DNA from: Oscheius sp. JU75
Lineage: Eukaryota > Nematoda > Chromadorea > Rhabditida > Rhabditidae
Reading direction: 5' to 3'
Assembly: GCA_037178855.1 (NCBI GenBank)
Contig: JASJZC010000001.1
Span: 3,286,001 to 3,350,000, forward strand
Length of the DNA stretch: 64,000 nt
Shown: in pieces, positions 61,101-64,000 of the stretch
How the letters are laid out: each line of letters starts with the position of its first letter
Numbering within the stretch: position 1 is the first letter of the stretch
The notes under the pieces: generated by a model
Database searches by the model: none
Told to the model about the DNA's origin: nothing
Seen by the model: the letters and a program-made list of their open reading frames with translations, nothing else
Made by a program: the position numbers and the translations under genes

Positions 61101-63400
61101 GTTGACGACGAGGCACGGCTACCACGGCTACTGCGACTGCGAGAAGAGGACATCGGTGAGTAGACCTTTTAGGCAAGGTCACACGGGACAATTGAACTCG
61201 CTTTATTGTTTTGAAACTACTTGTTTTTCAAAAGTTACAAACTTTGTGTTTTGACGAGGAAAAAACAAATTGGAACTCGGAAGAGAATATTCAAGGGTCG
61301 ACACGCACTCCATAAAGATCGTCTGCTATGGATGGACTCAAAGCACCGTCTAGCTTGAAGGAGTTGATTCCGCCGGCCCTGAAGTCGAGAGACATCTTCT
61401 CCGTAGACGCGAAAATCCTGGCCCAGAAGCATCCTTTTAACGGCAAGGTCAAATACACTCTGGAGCTGGCCTGGGACGAGGAGGAGCCACCGAAGCTGAT
61501 CGAATCTTCTCTAATTCGCACCAAGCCGTCCTCGGAGATTCTCGTTAGCTGCAATGGACCATGCCGTTCCTTACATCCCGCTCGTAAAGTACACATTATG
61601 GGTCGATGCGACCATTACCTCTGCAATTTGTGTTACAAGATGAACAATAATGAGGACGGATCCATTGGATGCACGGCCTACGACTGCATGCGGACCAATA
61701 TCTACGGTCATCTGAGCGAGCAAGAGGCCTGGGACGCCTACCAGAAGGATGTTGTGGCCAGATACAAGAGTCGGAAGAAGCGTCAGGAGCAGGACAAGTT
61801 CCCGTGCAGGAAGCAGCTCCACTGCGTTTCCAATTTACCCAGCAGGAAGTCGACGGCTGCTCTGAAGCTTTTAGGAAACTCGTTGCCGAAGATTTCCGTC
61901 CGCACGATGGTCTACCACAAAAAGGACGGACATGCCATTTGCTCGCAGCTAGCTCACAACTTCCATCAGTACACGGATCTCAAGACGATTATCAAGTATG
62001 CTGTTCGTCTCGTCCTAGGCTCCTTGAGTGGCCACGAGACGACTCGAGCCTCGATCGGAACCTCAGAGAATCAGGCCACCTTCAAGCCGCTGGACAAAGA
62101 AGATCTCAACAAGACGCTCATCGATGTCACTGGTGCAAACGGCCGACTCAATCTTATCGTCGACACACTCGAGAAGCTCCAGCTCTAGAAACATGGCCGA
62201 AATATCTTACACAGCATAAGATGTTGAAGATGATGAATAAATGCGTCTTGAAATGGTCAATTTTCTAAAGATTCTACTACCTAGAAGCTGCGATTCATTG
62301 CAATACTGTAGCATAAACACAAACTCTTTGTGCTATTGTGTTGCGTCTACAGCATGGAATAGGGATGCGCTGCACGCCAACTCCCACACTCGGCGAGATC
62401 CAAAAGAAAGCCGCATATCGCCTACATGGTTGATAGTTGGTGCGCAGCATTGGTGCCTTTTAGGAAAGGTACCAGCAGCTTTGCAGCCAGTTTAGTCTTG
62501 GTTTAGAATTGAAAACAGGCGGGTTCGCCGCTTCCATAGTAAAAAGAAAATGCTCCCACAGTTGACTCTTCATCTTGTCGCTTGACATGAAATGGCTTGT
62601 CAGAGTTTTTGGGTATTAGTGCTGACATGTAATTGTGCGGACACCATGACAGACAGACGAACGGACACCACTGCACTTTAGTAAAGAAAGATAGTAAAGA
62701 AAGATACTCTAGCATCCCTGGTAAGTGACCAAAGTTGCCAAGAGATGCTAACTCACTCATACAGCTGTAGTTTCTTCTCCAAAAAGGTCATCGATCCAGG
62801 AAGGTAAGAGAAGCATTTCCCGTAGATGGACTGGAATGCCATTCGTTGCGCATAGCCACCCGAATGAATAAGAAGAACTTTCATCTGATCCAGAGCAGGG
62901 AACTGGTTCTGCAGCTCAACAGCCAGATAGATCATTGAACCACCGGAACCTGTAGTACACGGTTCTCAAATTCTATTATAGACAAACCTATTCGACCAGC
63001 GTCCTTTGGGTCCGGGAAAACTAGGATGGATCGACAGTAGTTGGTCAAGTTCAGAGAGTCGAGTTGTCGACGAAAGACCTGAGCTTGACTGTCGTCACCA
63101 GCTGTGACTACCAGGAGATCCCACATCTGAAGAGATAGATTGTGACAGAGACAGTTGAAAGAAGAGATTGTTTACGAAATGCTCTGCCGCTGACTCATGT
63201 TTTCGTGACCATAATGGGGCAGTTTCATCGATTTAGAACCTCATAGGGAAAGGGACATGTTAAAGCAATTTTTGAAAAATGACTGTGCTTACGACTGCCT
63301 CGTTATCCGTTATCAGTTGGTATCGGGCCAATAAGTGTACAGGAAGAGGGAAAGGATTCTCACAGTCACTGGGTAAGGACAACGTGTAGAGTTCCCGGAA
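58168..63400 (-). CDS. FPGT: Fucose-1-phosphate guanylyltransferase, split by a 3.1-kb intron
   Basis: Enzyme of the fucose salvage pathway that forms GDP-fucose from fucose-1-phosphate and GTP. N-terminal exons are 63293-63400 (FRELYTLSLPSD), 62988-63126 (MWDLLVVTAGDDSQ) and 62757-62949 (IGSGGSMIYLAVE, LLIHSGGYAQRM, the nucleotide-binding core). Then a 3087-nt intron (59670-62756) leads to 59534-59669 (LYEKMSCQLPSGLLVTSSDV), 59365-59498 (ASGHGVFVINKTINELECVL) and further exons with GVDSFFHLGTHSEF, KGCIVSGLVSSEA and TISLWNAPIFPV, ending at 58168. The split join LYE-KMSCQLP is in phase and aligns with the human enzyme. The 5'-most exon lacks an ATG, so the start lies upstream of 63400. Confidence 0.85.
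59774..61153 (-). CDS. Intronless 459-residue orphan protein nested in FPGT intron
   Basis: A single open frame with an ATG start. Residues 1-25 are Ser/Arg-rich (MSSSRSRSSRGSRASSSTG), like a disordered basic tail. No domain is recognised. Conserved-looking blocks are FDLTGEQIIRIKRTVSIGDD, TNQFDETQGKLKDVELDKYF, a KHGTNAVTMFLDAHLKPKV stretch and a C-terminal beta-rich region (SAEIGGKQYEFTANIHWNRG, PKRVLIDGNNIW). It may be nematode-specific. It lies on the same strand as FPGT inside its large intron and is divergent from the next gene. The intronless structure and codon regularity suggest a retrocopy or a sperm-type gene, which is inference. Confidence 0.8.
   Translation of the reverse strand: MSSSRSRSSRGSRASSSTGRRRRASSDGLRKHVLKKNHLLSEKLTPRRPSVFDLTGEQIIRIKRTVSIGDDAIAIFTTVFVYDSQLTTNQFDETQGKLKDVELDKYFRPEQNRNPMETISQTISYTAKMIKLTRTTTLDKKYLDQEWKMEETRGIREGFVSRLALDKEMPTSIGSRNQSTCTEADGYKNETFLIFSFDDDGAVKGLMLKAHYRKREERPDMEHCILLESNVKHGTNAVTMFLDAHLKPKVSELETGSYVEEIRQYKFNPSKSQLNELETTYKSTPGIKNTSNDKIVYWSTPSTKKSHYMSSDLNDSASISSSVHPIAIPGPQSHEKVPRLKLPDTPETDVQTAVLLHSPLKKVEKIEAGVTLPVEDLTMSVEVSKIEDKTRKHTLILSAEIGGKQYEFTANIHWNRGPKDFIPKRVLIDGNNIWQQSKDWNPSSCVTRSQINMSSNDTK
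61154..61327. promoter_or_regulatory. Divergent promoter of the two nested genes
   Basis: Only 174 bp separate the start codons of the two intronless orphans, which are transcribed away from each other. The sequence is AT-rich, with no clear TATA box. Confidence 0.45.
61328..62188 (+). CDS. Intronless 286-residue protein with RING-like Cys/His cluster, nested in FPGT intron
   Basis: A single open frame from MDGLKAPSSLKELIPPALKS to LIVDTLEKLQL. Residues about 77-125 hold a zinc-binding-like cluster: CNGPC, then GRCDHYLCNLCY and GCTAYDCM, in the order C-x3-C...C-x-H-x2-C-x2-C...C-x4-C, reminiscent of a RING or related finger. The rest has no recognised domain; the C-terminal half contains many histidines and hydroxylated residues. 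It is antisense to the FPGT intron. I do not know its function; a ubiquitin-ligase role is possible but unproven. Confidence 0.75.
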   Translation: MDGLKAPSSLKELIPPALKSRDIFSVDAKILAQKHPFNGKVKYTLELAWDEEEPPKLIESSLIRTKPSSEILVSCNGPCRSLHPARKVHIMGRCDHYLCNLCYKMNNNEDGSIGCTAYDCMRTNIYGHLSEQEAWDAYQKDVVARYKSRKKRQEQDKFPCRKQLHCVSNLPSRKSTAALKLLGNSLPKISVRTMVYHKKDGHAICSQLAHNFHQYTDLKTIIKYAVRLVLGSLSGHETTRASIGTSENQATFKPLDKEDLNKTLIDVTGANGRLNLIVDTLEKLQL

Positions 63401-63761
63401 CTATGCAAGCTGGTCAAACACATTAGTCTGCGAACCAGCAAAACTTCTAACCGATGAACACACAAATCCAATATAAAGTTTTTCAAGACTGCTGGCATTT
63501 TCTAGGCTCGCGAAGTTCAAAGAGAAAAACGAGCAGCAATGGGTAGAATAGGAACTGAACAGAAGCAGCAGAGACAAAGATGTGAGGCTATCGACCAGAA
63601 AGACTTCTCGAATATTCTTCATATAATATCTTCATTCACCAATTTCCCTATAGCTTATGTACAATTTGCAAGTGCCCAGCACTCTGTTCAATATCTACAC
63701 TATACACAAATGACGACGCATCTCTGATTCATCTCTGCCAGTATGGCGTACTTTTGGAAGC
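63401..63761. other. Upstream region of FPGT
   Basis: A minus-strand frame 63401-63622 starting ATG AAG AAT (KNIREVFLVDSL) stays open to just before the FPGT exon at 63400, and a GTTAGA donor at about 63450 would join it in phase. It could be the true first exon, but the hydrophobic sequence is unlike other FPGT N-termini. Confidence 0.3.
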
Positions 63762-64000
63762 CTAGAGGTAGATGAGTTCCTCGAATCCGCCAATCTCCTC
63801 GGGCTGCAAACAGAGGGGAGTTGATGTAACGGACCAACTAAAATTAAGATAAAAATCATAAAAGAATGAGCCCTACGTGTCGGGCATCAAAAGCCGTGTT
63901 CTCGACGAACATGTTCAGAACGGGCTTGCTTCTAAGGACGGCAGCTTCGATGAAGGCAAGAGCGGAGAAGGCTGTGACGGAAACGCAGCCGGAGACCTTG
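63762..64000 (-). CDS. 3' end of an unidentified gene, cut by the window edge
   Basis: Two exons are visible: one open to the window edge (KVSGCVSVTAFSALAFIEA, LNMFVENTAFDARH) and a last one, PEEIGGFEELIYL and stop. The intron between them has GTAGGG and TTTGCAG borders. I do not recognise the family. It lies about 360 bp upstream of FPGT on the same strand, so the two could share a transcript. Confidence 0.5.

Overview
The window reads as a gene-dense piece of a nematode nuclear genome, most likely a rhabditid-type relative of Caenorhabditis. Nearly all genes are interrupted by introns of about 35-60 nt with GT...TTTTCAG borders. Many start codons lie a few bases after an acceptor-like TTTCAG, as expected for spliced-leader trans-splicing. 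A major sperm protein (MSP) domain gene and a PGL-like P-granule protein are also nematode hallmarks. Several neighbour pairs match C. elegans pairs as I remember them: cfim-1 with an SLC25A42-type carrier, vha-10 with ubl-5, and ubc-7 with rpac-19. There is nothing prokaryotic and no CRISPR.

Layout. 1-9 kb: CFIm25/NUDT21 (minus), then plus-strand SLC25A42 carrier, a PWWP protein, a histidine-phosphatase-fold pseudoenzyme and a REEP5/6-type protein. 9-21.3 kb: full-length TRAPPC8 (minus), an MSP-domain gene, a 210-bp MITE with a 6-bp target duplication, a PGL-like RGG-box gene, and a second TRAPPC8-like gene in inverted orientation that stops about half way. 21.4-27.3 kb: V-ATPase subunit G, UBL5, and a large protein with repeated trihelix/MADF-like modules. 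27.3-30.2 kb is gene-poor. 30.2-39 kb: REEP1-4-type protein, DEAH helicase PRP16 (mog-1), HIBYL-CoA hydrolase and a GYF-domain protein. At 39.5 kb is a small secreted macin-type cysteine-rich peptide. 40-46 kb: AIP1 (unc-78), SEH1 nucleoporin (npp-18) and a G-protein alpha subunit. 46.5-50.3 kb: neuronal syntaxin (unc-64) with three alternative membrane-anchor exons, plus two upstream exons that would extend its N-terminus in frame. 52-58 kb: UBE2G (ubc-7), RPAC2 (rpac-19) and a NIPA-type magnesium transporter whose first intron carries a perfect 31-bp inverted repeat. 58-63.4 kb: fucose-1-phosphate guanylyltransferase, with two intronless orphan genes nested in one 3.1-kb intron. A partial minus-strand gene enters from the right edge.

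Most genes are housekeeping: splicing, vesicle tethering and fusion, nuclear pore, actin turnover, ubiquitin, mitochondrial metabolism. The novelty lies in the macin peptide, the TRAPPC8 half-paralogue, the nested orphans in FPGT, the syntaxin exon choices and the MITE pair. Gene models were spliced by eye from frame continuity and GT/AG borders; terminal exons are the least certain parts.
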